DNA of 14,034 bases from an uncultured Eubacteriales bacterium (GTDB lineage Bacteria > Bacillota > Clostridia > Oscillospirales > Acutalibacteraceae). Positions 1 through 6,446 of this stretch are shown here, one piece after another; positions within the stretch are counted from its first letter, which is position 1, and every line of letters starts with the position of its first letter. A model generated the notes under the pieces. That model was not told the origin of the DNA. It did not search any database and worked only from the letters and a program-made list of their open reading frames with translations. The position numbers were made by a program, and so were the translations under genes. The DNA is taken from positions 1 through 14,034 of the forward strand of contig CAKSDJ010000035.1 of assembly GCA_934445015.1 (NCBI GenBank). Reading direction: 5' to 3'.

Positions 1-1082
1 ACCTCATTGTCCGTATTGAAAACAGAAGGCGAAAATCTGACCGTACCAGTTTTAGTTGTTCCTATTTTTTGATGTGCAACCGGCGCGCAGTGCAGACCGG
101 CTCTGAGGGCAAATCCCCTTTCGCTTAGATATGCCGCGGTTTTTTCTGACGGTATATCTTTAATGTTAAACGACAGCACAGGTGCATAGCCCCCGTTTGA
201 GGGGTTGGTATACAGCACGATGTCGCTGTTTTGGGATAACCCCTTATAAAGTTTTTTTACAAGCATATTTTCATATTCAAAAATGTTGTTTTTGCGCGAA
301 TTTACAAAGTCGATTCCTGCGGATAATCCGGCTATTGCAGGTAAATTTACCGTGCCGCTTTCAAGCATTTCGGGCAGCGTGTCGGGTTGTAAAAAGCTAA
401 AAGAGTCGGTGCCTGTGCCACCCTCTATAAGTGTGCGTTTTATGGGGCCTTTTGCTATTAAAACTCCGAGTCCCATAGGAGCGTAAAAGCCTTTATGCGG
501 CGCAACGCAAAGATAATCTATATTCATTTTTTCCATATCTATATTAAAAACTCCCGCTCCCTGAGCGGCGTCAACGCCGAACAACAGACCGTGTTTTTTG
601 CAAAGCGCACCTATTTTTTCAAGAGGCGGCATTTTTCCTAAAACGTTTGATGCTGCAGTGCAGAATATCATTTTAGTATTTTTATTTACGGCATTTAAAA
701 AATTTTTTACGGTTTGACTGTCGTCTTCGAGCGAAACCTCTGCAATGGTGTATGAAATATTCATACTTTTAAGAGGACGCATAACCGCGTTATGCTCTAA
801 ATCGGATACTATTATATGGTCGTTTGAATTTAATACTCCCTTTAAAACGTAGTTAATGCTTGCAGTGCAGTTTTGAGTAAATACCACTTTTTCTGCCCCG
901 TCGCAATTAAAAAACTCTGCTGTTTTATCACGTGTTTCATACACTTTAAACGCCGCGTTTTGCGACAGTTTGTGTCCGCTTCTGCCGGGATTTGCAGAAA
1001 GATTTTTTAACGCGTTGTCAACGGCGTTTATAACCTGGGTGGGTTTATGCCCCGTGGTTGCCGCGTTATCAAAATATATCAT
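1..1082 (-). CDS. Cysteine desulfurase-like class V aminotransferase (3' end cut by window edge)
   Basis: PLP-dependent enzyme of the NifS/SufS-like group (the 'cysteine desulfurase family protein' type), expected to take sulfur (or selenium) from cysteine (or selenocysteine) as an enzyme persulfide. I translated 360 residues from the ATG at 1082. Visible marks are the N-terminal YFDNAATT, the PLP-contacting GVDAAQG near residues 169-175, the Schiff-base lysine K197 in APHKGFYAPMG, and a C-terminal RAGLHCAP motif with the likely catalytic C332, followed by GTVRFSPSVFNT. The family is about 380 residues long, so roughly 20 are missing past the left edge. A GGGGGTG element at 1093-1099 could be the SD, 10 nt upstream. 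The gene follows the small Se/S-carrier-like gene on the same strand but lies beyond a terminator hairpin. The substrate (Cys or Sec) cannot be read from sequence. Confidence 0.9.
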   Translation of the reverse strand, partial: MIYFDNAATTGHKPTQVINAVDNALKNLSANPGRSGHKLSQNAAFKVYETRDKTAEFFNCDGAEKVVFTQNCTASINYVLKGVLNSNDHIIVSDLEHNAVMRPLKSMNISYTIAEVSLEDDSQTVKNFLNAVNKNTKMIFCTAASNVLGKMPPLEKIGALCKKHGLLFGVDAAQGAGVFNIDMEKMNIDYLCVAPHKGFYAPMGLGVLIAKGPIKRTLIEGGTGTDSFSFLQPDTLPEMLESGTVNLPAIAGLSAGIDFVNSRKNNIFEYENMLVKKLYKGLSQNSDIVLYTNPSNGGYAPVLSFNIKDIPSEKTAAYLSERGFALRAGLHCAPVAHQKIGTTKTGTVRFSPSVFNTDNE

Positions 1083-1114
1083 TAAATAATTGCACCCCCA
1101 TTACTGTATTTATA

Positions 1115-1144
1115 CAAAAAGCAGCCTTAACAGGCTGCTTTTTG
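1115..1144 (-). terminator. Bidirectional intrinsic terminator between the carrier-like and desulfurase-like genes
   Basis: A perfect 12-bp inverted repeat (CAAAAAGCAGCC / GGCTGCTTTTTG) with a 6-nt loop. It has A-runs and T-runs on both flanks, so it can act in either direction. On the minus strand it lies 26 nt after the small upstream gene and 33 nt before the aminotransferase start. It would therefore end or attenuate transcription between the two genes. No good promoter is visible between the hairpin and the downstream gene. Confidence 0.75.
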
Positions 1145-1169
1145 TTAATCGAAAACCCATGCTTCACGG

Positions 1170-1388
1170 TTAATTACTGCTTATTTCCAAAACCTTAATG
1201 CCGGAACCCGTAAGACCGTTTATTATTGTTTGACGGTTACCGTTAGCAATTACTACATAACCGCAGCCAACATTGCCGTTCATATCGGTTTTGCGTTCAA
1301 TATGCGCCTTAACGCCAAGCCTGCGCAGTAAATCTCTGCCTTTTATAGCATAGGTTACAGAACCTACATATATTGTGTGGCGTTGCAT
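1170..1388 (-). CDS. DUF3343 / putative Se/S carrier-like small protein
   Basis: A 72-residue soluble protein resembling DUF3343 (putative Se/S carrier protein-like). That family has a short beta-alpha-beta fold: a GS-x-x-x-A motif after strand 1, then a helix and a conserved cysteine. Here the pattern is YVGSVTYAIKGRDLLRRLGV at residues 7-26 and a single Cys, C42, in NVGCGYVV, the likely persulfide or perselenide carrier. The start is the ATG at 1388. GGAG at 1398-1401 lies 9 nt upstream, and the in-frame TTG at 1403 overlaps that SD, so it is not the start. The next gene on this strand is a cysteine-desulfurase-like enzyme, which supports a sulfur or selenium transfer role. The function is inferred from family resemblance only. 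Confidence 0.75.
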   Translation of the reverse strand: MQRHTIYVGSVTYAIKGRDLLRRLGVKAHIERKTDMNGNVGCGYVVIANGNRQTIINGLTGSGIKVLEISSN

Positions 1389-1485
1389 TTTGTAACACTC
1401 CAATTAAAAAATGCTTAGAGAAATCTACACCCTATACTATGCCATTTTTAATTAAAAGTTCATACCTGTCAAACGGCGGACGACG

Positions 1486-2529
1486 TCAGTTTTTTTTATA
1501 AAACGTAAAGATAACTATAAGTGATACGGGTAAAATTATCATTCCGGGTATACCGGCAATTTTCAATCCCAAAAACATAAACAACAGCGTAAAAAGCGGA
1601 TTTATTCCGATTTGTTTGCCTATTATTTTTGGTTCGGTAAAATTTCTTACTATGCAGATCACAACATACAGTATAATCATACCGAATGCGCGTCTTGGGT
1701 CATTTTGCAAAAACAGTATTACAGACCACGGCAATAAAACGGTGCCGGTGCCGAGAACGGGTAAAATGTCGACAAGCGATACAATAAACGCCGCTATTAA
1801 ATAGTTTTCAACGCCTATAATTAAAAAACCTATTGTCAGTTCCGCAAACGTTATAAGCATTATGATGAGGTATCCGAGCACGAATTTCAATATGCAATCG
1901 GTAAATATATCTTTTACGATTGCTATGGTTTCATAAGTTTTTGCCTTTATTATCCCCCTTAAAAAGTTTTTAAGTCTGTCATAGTCTTTTGAAATATAGC
2001 ATGTTGCAACAACGGTTACAACCGTGCTTATAAAAAATGTCGGTATTTTTTTAATAATAACAGCAACAGTGCCAGACAAAAAATCGGTTATTTTTATTCC
2101 TAAATTTGTAAGCGTATCCTCAACCATTTTTTCTAAGGTTGTATCGATGCCGTCGTCAAACGAATTTGAAAATTTATGCGTAAAATCGTTTATCTTTTCT
2201 GTATACGACTTGAGCACGCCTATTTGTTTTAAAATATATTCTATTACGGAATTGACTTTTGAAAAGAGCAACCACCCCACAAGAAACAGTAGCAACAAAA
2301 CAGCGAGATACATTAAAACCGATAATACTGCGGCGCATATTTCTTTTTTTATTTTCAACTTTTCCGACGCAAAAGATGCCGGTCTTTGTACCGTATAGGC
2401 TATAATTACCCCGATTAAAAACGGAAATAAATACACAGTCATAAATTTAATTGAAAAGTAAACTAAAAAAACACAAGCAACAATAAAAAACAAATTGATC
2501 AAAAAATCCTGTTTCTTCTTTATTTCCAT
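1486..2529 (-). CDS. ytvI: Sporulation integral membrane protein YtvI-like, AI-2E transporter family
   Basis: A 347-residue polytopic membrane protein of the AI-2E/UPF0118 permease family. N-terminal hydrophobic segments lie near residues 10-50 and 65-90. A charged, largely extracytoplasmic region follows at about 90-150, then a hydrophobic half with the family signature DILPVLGTGTVLLPW (about 233-247), VRNFTEPKIIGKQIGINPL and a glycine-rich last segment. These match the YtvI branch, which is defined by its presence in endospore formers; the transported substrate is unknown. The start is the ATG at 2529 with SD-like GGCGGTG at 2538-2544, 7 nt upstream. The TTG at 2535 is an upstream in-frame codon inside the spacer. 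It is divergent from hom. No convincing sigma-A promoter was seen for it, which would fit a sporulation sigma factor, but I could not identify one. Confidence 0.8.
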   Translation of the reverse strand: MEIKKKQDFLINLFFIVACVFLVYFSIKFMTVYLFPFLIGVIIAYTVQRPASFASEKLKIKKEICAAVLSVLMYLAVLLLLFLVGWLLFSKVNSVIEYILKQIGVLKSYTEKINDFTHKFSNSFDDGIDTTLEKMVEDTLTNLGIKITDFLSGTVAVIIKKIPTFFISTVVTVVATCYISKDYDRLKNFLRGIIKAKTYETIAIVKDIFTDCILKFVLGYLIIMLITFAELTIGFLIIGVENYLIAAFIVSLVDILPVLGTGTVLLPWSVILFLQNDPRRAFGMIILYVVICIVRNFTEPKIIGKQIGINPLFTLLFMFLGLKIAGIPGMIILPVSLIVIFTFYKKN

Positions 2530-2591
2530 CTGCAATTCACCGCCTATATGATACTATTACCTGTTTTTTTAGGTATAATAAGAAATATTTA

Positions 2592-2620
2592 TTGATTTTT
2601 TTAAAACTGTGTAGTATACT
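2592..2620 (+). promoter_or_regulatory. Sigma-A promoter of hom-lysC
   Basis: The -35 TTGATT (2592-2597) and -10 TATACT (2615-2620) are separated by exactly 17 bp. Transcription would start near 2627 and leave a leader of only about 55 nt. That is too short for a lysine riboswitch or T-box, so leader-based control of this operon is unlikely. Confidence 0.75.
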
Positions 2621-2682
2621 TTTAAAATGTCGATTTATGTTTAAGAAATTTGACTGTGTAAGTTAAAATCCGGAGGTTGAAA

Positions 2683-3909
2683 ATGATTTCTGTAGCAGTT
2701 ATGGGACACGGAACCGTCGGTTCCGGCGTTGTTGAAATATTGCTTAATCAAAACGCTTTGTTAAGCAAACGAATTAACGAGGAAATCGATGTAAAATATA
2801 TTCTTGATTTGCGTGATTTCAATGGTTTGCCTTATAGCGATAAATTTATTAAAGACTTTGAAAAGATTGCAACCGACGATGAGGTTAAAATTGTTGTTGA
2901 AGTTATGGGCGGTATAAATCCGGCGTACGACTTTGTTAAACGTTGCCTGCTTTCAGGCAAAAGCGTTGTAACCTCTAATAAAGAGCTTGTTGCCGCAAAA
3001 GGCGCGGAACTATTAAAAATCGCAAATGAAAATAACGTGAATTTTCTTTTTGAGGCAAGCGTTGGCGGCGGCATACCGATACTGCGTCCTATTTCGCAAT
3101 GTCTTATTGCAAATGAGATTACCGAAATTAAGGGTATTCTCAACGGAACAACTAACTACATTCTAAATAAAATGATAGTAGACAATATGGATTTTGATTC
3201 TGCGCTTAAACTTGCTCAGGAAATGGGTTTTGCAGAAAAAAATCCCGCTGCGGATATTGAAGGCCATGATGCCTGCCGTAAAATATGTATACTTGCATCT
3301 TTGGCGTTCGGAAAACACGTGTATCCGGAACAGGTTGAGACTGTCGGCATAACCGACATTACCCTAAGCGATGTTGAATATGCCGATTCATTTGACTGTG
3401 CAATTAAACTTATAGGTCAGGCAAAAAAATGCGAAAACGGCAAAATTTTTGCTTCGGTAAAGCCTATGCTTATAAACCGCAGTCACATACTCTCGGATGT
3501 TGACGGTGTTTTCAACGCAATTATGGTTACCGGCGATGCTGTGGGCGACGTTATGTTTTACGGCAAAGGCGCCGGAAAAATGCCGACAGCAAGTGCGGTT
3601 GTTGCCGATGTTTTAGACTGTGCAAAACATATTAACTCAAGAAAATATATCGGTTGGAGCGAAGGCTCTGACGATTACGTTATAAAACCCGATGAAAAAG
3701 TTCGTCTTTATGTATATATTCAGTCTGACGATTATGATATGCTATGCAAACAGTTCAGTGAAGTTTTTTCGGATAACACATGGCATATTAAAAACGATTT
3801 CAAAAAAGAAATTGCTTTTATAACCGGCGAAGATTATGAAAGCGTTTTAATCAAAAAAATAAATTCTATTAACGCAAACTGCGTAAAAACAATGAATATA
3901 CTGTTCTGA
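2683..3909 (+). CDS. hom: Homoserine dehydrogenase
   Basis: NAD(P)-dependent reduction of aspartate-4-semialdehyde to homoserine, the entry to Thr and Met synthesis. The protein has 408 residues, usual for the ACT-containing form. The N-terminal Rossmann motif GHGTVGSGV is at 8-16 and the TSNKELVA loop with K100 follows. The catalytic domain carries EASVGGGIPILRPI (124-137), ILNGTTNYILNKM (152-164) and DIEGHDACRK (191-200), in which D196 and K200 match the catalytic Asp and Lys of the family. FYGKGAGKMPTASAV is at 292-306. About 70 C-terminal residues (from about 337) form an ACT-like regulatory domain that looks rather divergent, so the effector (threonine in many homologues) is uncertain. 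The start is the ATG at 2683 with GGAGG at 2672-2676; the TTG at 2677 abuts the SD. lysC begins 20 nt after the stop. Confidence 0.96.
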   Translation: MISVAVMGHGTVGSGVVEILLNQNALLSKRINEEIDVKYILDLRDFNGLPYSDKFIKDFEKIATDDEVKIVVEVMGGINPAYDFVKRCLLSGKSVVTSNKELVAAKGAELLKIANENNVNFLFEASVGGGIPILRPISQCLIANEITEIKGILNGTTNYILNKMIVDNMDFDSALKLAQEMGFAEKNPAADIEGHDACRKICILASLAFGKHVYPEQVETVGITDITLSDVEYADSFDCAIKLIGQAKKCENGKIFASVKPMLINRSHILSDVDGVFNAIMVTGDAVGDVMFYGKGAGKMPTASAVVADVLDCAKHINSRKYIGWSEGSDDYVIKPDEKVRLYVYIQSDDYDMLCKQFSEVFSDNTWHIKNDFKKEIAFITGEDYESVLIKKINSINANCVKTMNILF

Positions 3910-3929
3910 TTTTGAGGAGGCTCAGATAG

Positions 3930-5138
3930 ATGGCACTTATAGTAAAAAAATTCGGCGGCTCATCGGTAAAAGATGCCGAACACGTTATGAATGTTGCCGG
4001 TATAGTTGTAGAAGAATACAAAAAAGGTAATGACGTTATCGTTGTGGTGTCTGCTCAGGGCGACACTACCGATGACCTGATTGAAAAAGCAAGAGAGATA
4101 AATCCGACCGCACCGCCTAAACGCGAAATGGACGTATTGCTTACCGCAGGCGAGCAGATTTCGATTGCATTGCTTTCAATGGCAATTGAAAAATTAGGCT
4201 GCCCGGTAATTTCGCTTCTTGGTTGGCAGGCAGGTTTTAACACCGATTCTCACCATGGCATAGCAAGAATTAAAAAAATAAATACCGAGCGTATGAAAGC
4301 TGAACTTGCAAAGGGCAATATTATTGTTGTTGCAGGTTTTCAGGGTATCAATAAGTATGATGATCTTACAACTCTGGGACGCGGCGGTTCAGATACAAGC
4401 GCAGTTGCAATTGCCGCTGCGATGAACGCCGACCGTTGTCAGATTTATACTGACGTTGACGGCGTTTATACCGCTGACCCGCGCAAAGTTAAGGGTGCTG
4501 TTAAAATGGATGAAGTTCAGTATGACGAAATGCTTGAAATGGCAACTTTAGGCGCTCAGGTACTTAACAATCGTTCGGTTGAAATGGCAAAAAAATATAA
4601 TGTTGAACTCGAAGTTCTTTCAAGCCTTGAAAGAAAACCGGGTACTATTGTAAAGGAGCACGTAAAAATGGAAAAGACTTTAATTCGCGGCGTGGCAAAA
4701 GATACAAGCGTTACAACAATTTCGGTAATAGGACTTAAAGATCAACCAGGCGTTGCATTTAAACTGTTTAATAAACTTGCACAGTATAAGGTTAACGTTG
4801 ATATTATATTGCAGTCGGTAGGTCGTCACGGTACAAAAGACATTACCTTTACAGTATCGCACGAACAGCAGAATGACGCAACAAAAGCAATGGAAGCCAT
4901 GAAACCGATTTTTGAATATCAGGATTTAAAAATCAGCAATGCCTTTTCAAAAATTTCAATAGTGGGCGCCGGTATGGAAAGCAATCCCGGTGTTGCCTCT
5001 AAAATGTTTGAAGCGCTTTACGACGCTGACATAAACATTCATATGATATCTACCAGCGAAACAAAAATTTCGGTACTGATAGATACCGAACTTGCCGATA
5101 AAGCAGTTCAGGCTGTTCACGACGCGTTTATAGGTTAA
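3930..5138 (+). CDS. lysC: Aspartate kinase
   Basis: Phosphorylates aspartate to 4-phosphoaspartate, the first step of the Lys/Met/Thr pathway. The 402-residue protein has an amino-acid-kinase domain (about 1-240) with KKFGGSSV at 6-13, VVVSAQGDTTDDL, the active-site-region motif GRGGSDTSA at 150-158, and YTDVDGVYTADPR. Two ACT domains follow (about 260-320 and 335-402), including DQPGVAFKLFNKL and ESNPGVASKMFEAL, the usual effector-binding turns. The SD GAGGAGG at 3914-3920 lies 9 nt before the ATG. It is the second gene of the hom-lysC unit and is followed by a strong terminator. Architecture matches the single-function Firmicutes aspartokinase II type, which is usually lysine-inhibited; the effector specificity here is inferred. 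An internal in-frame start at 4668 could make a separate ACT-only subunit. Confidence 0.97.
   Translation: MALIVKKFGGSSVKDAEHVMNVAGIVVEEYKKGNDVIVVVSAQGDTTDDLIEKAREINPTAPPKREMDVLLTAGEQISIALLSMAIEKLGCPVISLLGWQAGFNTDSHHGIARIKKINTERMKAELAKGNIIVVAGFQGINKYDDLTTLGRGGSDTSAVAIAAAMNADRCQIYTDVDGVYTADPRKVKGAVKMDEVQYDEMLEMATLGAQVLNNRSVEMAKKYNVELEVLSSLERKPGTIVKEHVKMEKTLIRGVAKDTSVTTISVIGLKDQPGVAFKLFNKLAQYKVNVDIILQSVGRHGTKDITFTVSHEQQNDATKAMEAMKPIFEYQDLKISNAFSKISIVGAGMESNPGVASKMFEALYDADINIHMISTSETKISVLIDTELADKAVQAVHDAFIG
4652..4670 (+). promoter_or_regulatory. Internal SD and ATG within lysC (possible beta-subunit start)
   Basis: AAAGGAG at 4652-4658 is followed after 9 nt by an in-frame ATG at 4668-4670, codon 247 of lysC. 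Translation from here would give a 156-residue protein holding only the two ACT domains. In Bacillus subtilis aspartokinase II a beta subunit is made from an in-frame internal start at almost the same codon. The spacing and SD strength here are as good as those of real gene starts in the window. Confidence 0.6.
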
Positions 5139-5150
5139 AATTTGTTATTT

Positions 5151-5193
5151 AAGCCGTCGTTTTTAAGCATAAAAGTAAACGGCGGCTTTTTTT
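5151..5193 (+). terminator. Intrinsic terminator after lysC
   Basis: The arms AAGCCGTCGTTT (5151-5162) and AAACGGCGGCTT (5177-5188) form a 12-bp stem with one G-U pair, followed by a run of seven T (5187-5193). It ends the hom-lysC unit 12 nt after the stop codon. Confidence 0.88.
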
Positions 5194-5213
5194 GAGATTT
5201 ATAAAAAAACATC

Positions 5214-5241
5214 TTGACAAATTATGTATATATGATATAAT
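5214..5241 (+). promoter_or_regulatory. Strong promoter for tRNA-His
   Basis: Consensus -35 TTGACA (5214-5219), a 16-bp spacer, and an extended -10 TGATATAAT (5233-5241). The start would be near 5248, only a few bases before the tRNA, as is typical of stable-RNA promoters. Confidence 0.85.
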
Positions 5242-5253
5242 TATTTTCGTTAC

Positions 5254-5331
5254 GGTGGATGTAGCTTAGTTGGTTAAAGCGCCAGTTTGTGGCACTGGAG
5301 ACCGTGGGTTCGAATCCCATCTTCCACCCCA
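5254..5331 (+). tRNA. tRNA-His (anticodon GTG)
   Basis: A full cloverleaf can be drawn. The anticodon stem CCAGT/ACTGG encloses TTGTGGC with anticodon GTG, the T arm is GTGGG-TTCGAAT-CCCAT, and CCA is encoded at 5329-5331. The extra G at 5254 (G-1) can pair with C73 at 5328, the identity element of tRNA-His. One oddity is an apparent U-U mismatch at acceptor position 6-67 (GTGGATG against CTTCCAC). Confidence 0.95.
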
Positions 5332-5336
5332 CGAGT

Positions 5337-5374
5337 TAACCTCGGTATCATACAGCTACCGGGGTTACTTTTTT
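5337..5374 (+). terminator. Intrinsic terminator after tRNA-His
   Basis: An 11-bp stem TAACCTCGGTA / TACCGGGGTTA (one G-U pair) with a 9-nt loop, followed by CTTTTTT. It lies between tRNA-His and tRNA-Gln. Only about 16 nt remain before tRNA-Gln, so no separate promoter for that tRNA fits and it probably depends on read-through. Confidence 0.8.
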
Positions 5375-5390
5375 AAAAAGCAGAATATAC

Positions 5391-5465
5391 TGGGGTGTCG
5401 TCAAGCGGTAAGACACAGCACTTTGACTGCTGCACGCGTAGGTTCGAATCCTGCCACCCCAGCCA
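5391..5465 (+). tRNA. tRNA-Gln (anticodon TTG)
   Basis: The acceptor stem TGGGGTG/CACCCCA pairs fully and begins with the U1-A72 pair characteristic of tRNA-Gln. The anticodon loop is CTTTGAC with anticodon TTG on a CAGCA/TGCTG stem. The T arm is GTAGG-TTCGAAT-CCTGC, the discriminator is G, and CCA is encoded. Confidence 0.96.
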
Positions 5466-5468
5466 TTT

Positions 5469-5503
5469 AAAAGTCTTGAAATCAATGATTTCAAGACTTT
5501 TTT
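5469..5503 (+). terminator. Intrinsic terminator after tRNA-Gln
   Basis: A near-perfect palindrome: AAAAGTCTTGAAATCA facing TGATTTCAAGACTTTT with a tiny loop, ending in a T-run (5498-5503). It begins just after the tRNA CCA end. Confidence 0.85.
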
Positions 5504-5611
5504 ATATTTGTTTTAGCTGCAAGACGGCTTTGCAATCAAATTTTTTGATGGTATTGAACCGGCAAAAGAGTGGCTCCTTGATGAGCGGAACACTTAAAAA
5601 ATTTTAACAAA
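5504..5611 (+). other. Gene-free stretch, possible decayed coding remnant
   Basis: No intact gene, RNA or convincing promoter was found here. One frame, 5517-5594, reads 25 codons of plausible protein sequence (including FAIKFFDGIEPAKEWLLDER) between a TAG and a TAA, with no start codon. It looks like the C-terminal tail of a lost gene, but I do not recognise the family and it may be chance. Confidence 0.2.
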
Positions 5612-5651
5612 AAAGCACCTTTTGAATAAACTGATAAGCAAGAGGTGCTTT
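5612..5651 (+). promoter_or_regulatory. Hairpin covering the SD of the SOD-like gene
   Basis: A perfect 9-bp inverted repeat, AAAGCACCT (5612-5620) and AGGTGCTTT (5643-5651), with a 22-nt loop. The 3' arm contains the last half of the SD (AGAGGTG, 5641-5647) and runs up to the base before the ATG at 5652. If formed, it would block ribosome binding. The tail lacks a T-run, so it is not an ordinary terminator. Confidence 0.45.
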
Positions 5652-6128
5652 ATGAATATTTTATGTAATGTTTTAAACAGACGCGCAAATGCGGCAGCAT
5701 ATATATCAGGCGGTGAAAAATATCCTGATATTAAAGGAACGGTTATGTTTTATACCACTTGTAACGCTGTGTTGGTGCGCGCTGAAATCAGCGGTCTGCC
5801 TACAGCAAACACCGCCTGCGAAAGCCCTGTTTTCGGTTTTCATATTCACAGCGGTTCTGACTGCGGCGGAACTGCGATTGAACCTTTTGCGGACACCGGC
5901 GCGCATTTTAACCCCGAAAATTGCAAACACCCGTACCACGCAGGGGATATGCCTCCCCTTTTCGGCTCTGACGGCAAAGCTTTTTTAATGTTTTTGACCG
6001 ACCGCTTCGGCGTAAATGATGTTATAGGCAGAACGGTTGTTATCCACGCAATGCCTGACGATTTTATGACGCAGCCGTCAGGTAATTCAGGTGAAAAAAT
6101 TGCCTGCGGAATAATAAAACGGTTTTAA
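5652..6128 (+). CDS. Copper/zinc superoxide dismutase family protein
   Basis: Predicted to dismutate superoxide. The 158-residue protein carries all the SodC landmarks. Cu ligands are H64 and H66 (GFHIHSG), bridging H85 (AHFNPEN) and H132 (VIHAMPDD). Zn ligands are H85, H93, H96 and D99 in HPYHAGDMPPL. A probable disulfide pair is C71 and C152 (IACGII). The loop between the second and third Zn ligands is very short (only two residues between H93 and H96) compared with eukaryotic SOD1. The residue matching the active-site arginine of SOD1 appears to be K149. No signal peptide is visible, unlike most bacterial SodC, so a cytoplasmic place is likely. The ATG at 5652 is chosen because AGAGG at 5641-5645 precedes it; the TTG at 5622 lies upstream of that SD. 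No promoter was found. Confidence 0.85.
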   Translation: MNILCNVLNRRANAAAYISGGEKYPDIKGTVMFYTTCNAVLVRAEISGLPTANTACESPVFGFHIHSGSDCGGTAIEPFADTGAHFNPENCKHPYHAGDMPPLFGSDGKAFLMFLTDRFGVNDVIGRTVVIHAMPDDFMTQPSGNSGEKIACGIIKRF

Positions 6129-6200
6129 AATACTTATCATTGTAATAATGTTTTATCTGAGCTGCCTTACCCATATTTTTATTTTTTGTTGCATTTGCTC

Positions 6201-6229
6201 TTGCGTTTTATATAAGTTTGTGATAAAAT
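6201..6229 (+). promoter_or_regulatory. Promoter for tRNA-Ala
   Basis: -35 TTGCGT (6201-6206), a 17-bp spacer and an extended -10 TGATAAAAT (6221-6229). It lies about 32 nt before the tRNA, within the 132-nt gap after the SOD-like gene. Confidence 0.7.
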
Positions 6230-6260
6230 CTTTAAGTGCAATAAAAGCAATATTGAATAT

Positions 6261-6337
6261 GGGCCCGTAGCTCAGTTTGGGAGAGCGTACGGTTCGCATC
6301 CGTAAGGTCGAGGGTTCGATCCCCTTCGGGTCCACCA
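6261..6337 (+). tRNA. tRNA-Ala (anticodon CGC)
   Basis: Acceptor stem GGGCCCG/CGGGTCC contains the G3-U70 pair that defines alanine tRNAs. The anticodon stem is TACGG/CCGTA, the loop TTCGCAT gives anticodon CGC (reads GCG), the T arm is GAGGG-TTCGATC-CCCTT, and ACCA ends the gene. Confidence 0.95.
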
Positions 6338-6375
6338 AAATAAAGACCGTCGATTGAATCGGCGGTCTTTATTTT
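6338..6375 (+). terminator. Terminator after tRNA-Ala, usable from both sides
   Basis: An 18-bp stem AAATAAAGACCGTCGATT / AATCGGCGGTCTTTATTT (one G-U pair) with a one-base gap at the centre and a T-rich tail. Its minus-strand face also ends in a T-rich stretch, so it can stop the MATE gene, which converges from the right and ends at 6447. Confidence 0.85.
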
Positions 6376-6446
6376 ATATTATTGCCTTTTACATCCGGTA
6401 AATCCGTTTATAAAAGATCTTGACTAAACAAAAACAAGCCAAGTAT

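Noticed and set aside
182..486. Two plus-strand reading frames near the left edge
   Set aside because: They are shadows of the desulfurase-like gene, whose minus-strand frame has clear family motifs throughout.
1444..1472. TTGACA (1472-1467) as -35 of a promoter for the Se/S-carrier-like gene
   Set aside because: No acceptable -10 box lies 16-18 bp downstream; TAGTAT is too far away (27 bp).
2621..2682. Lysine riboswitch or T-box in the hom-lysC leader
   Set aside because: The leader from the predicted start is only about 55 nt and contains no terminator/antiterminator structure.
5270..5607. Plus-strand reading frames of 66 and 70 codons
   Set aside because: They run through tRNA-His and tRNA-Gln (for example GDRGFESHLPP is T-arm sequence) and have no SD.
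5254..6337. Integrated element attached to one of the tRNA genes
   Set aside because: No integrase, no repeat of a tRNA 3' end and no phage or plasmid genes are present; the genes between the tRNAs look ordinary.
6153..6338. 61-codon minus-strand reading frame with MVDPKGIEPSTLRM
   Set aside because: It is the antisense of tRNA-Ala. This peptide is a well-known false call made from reverse-strand tRNA genes.
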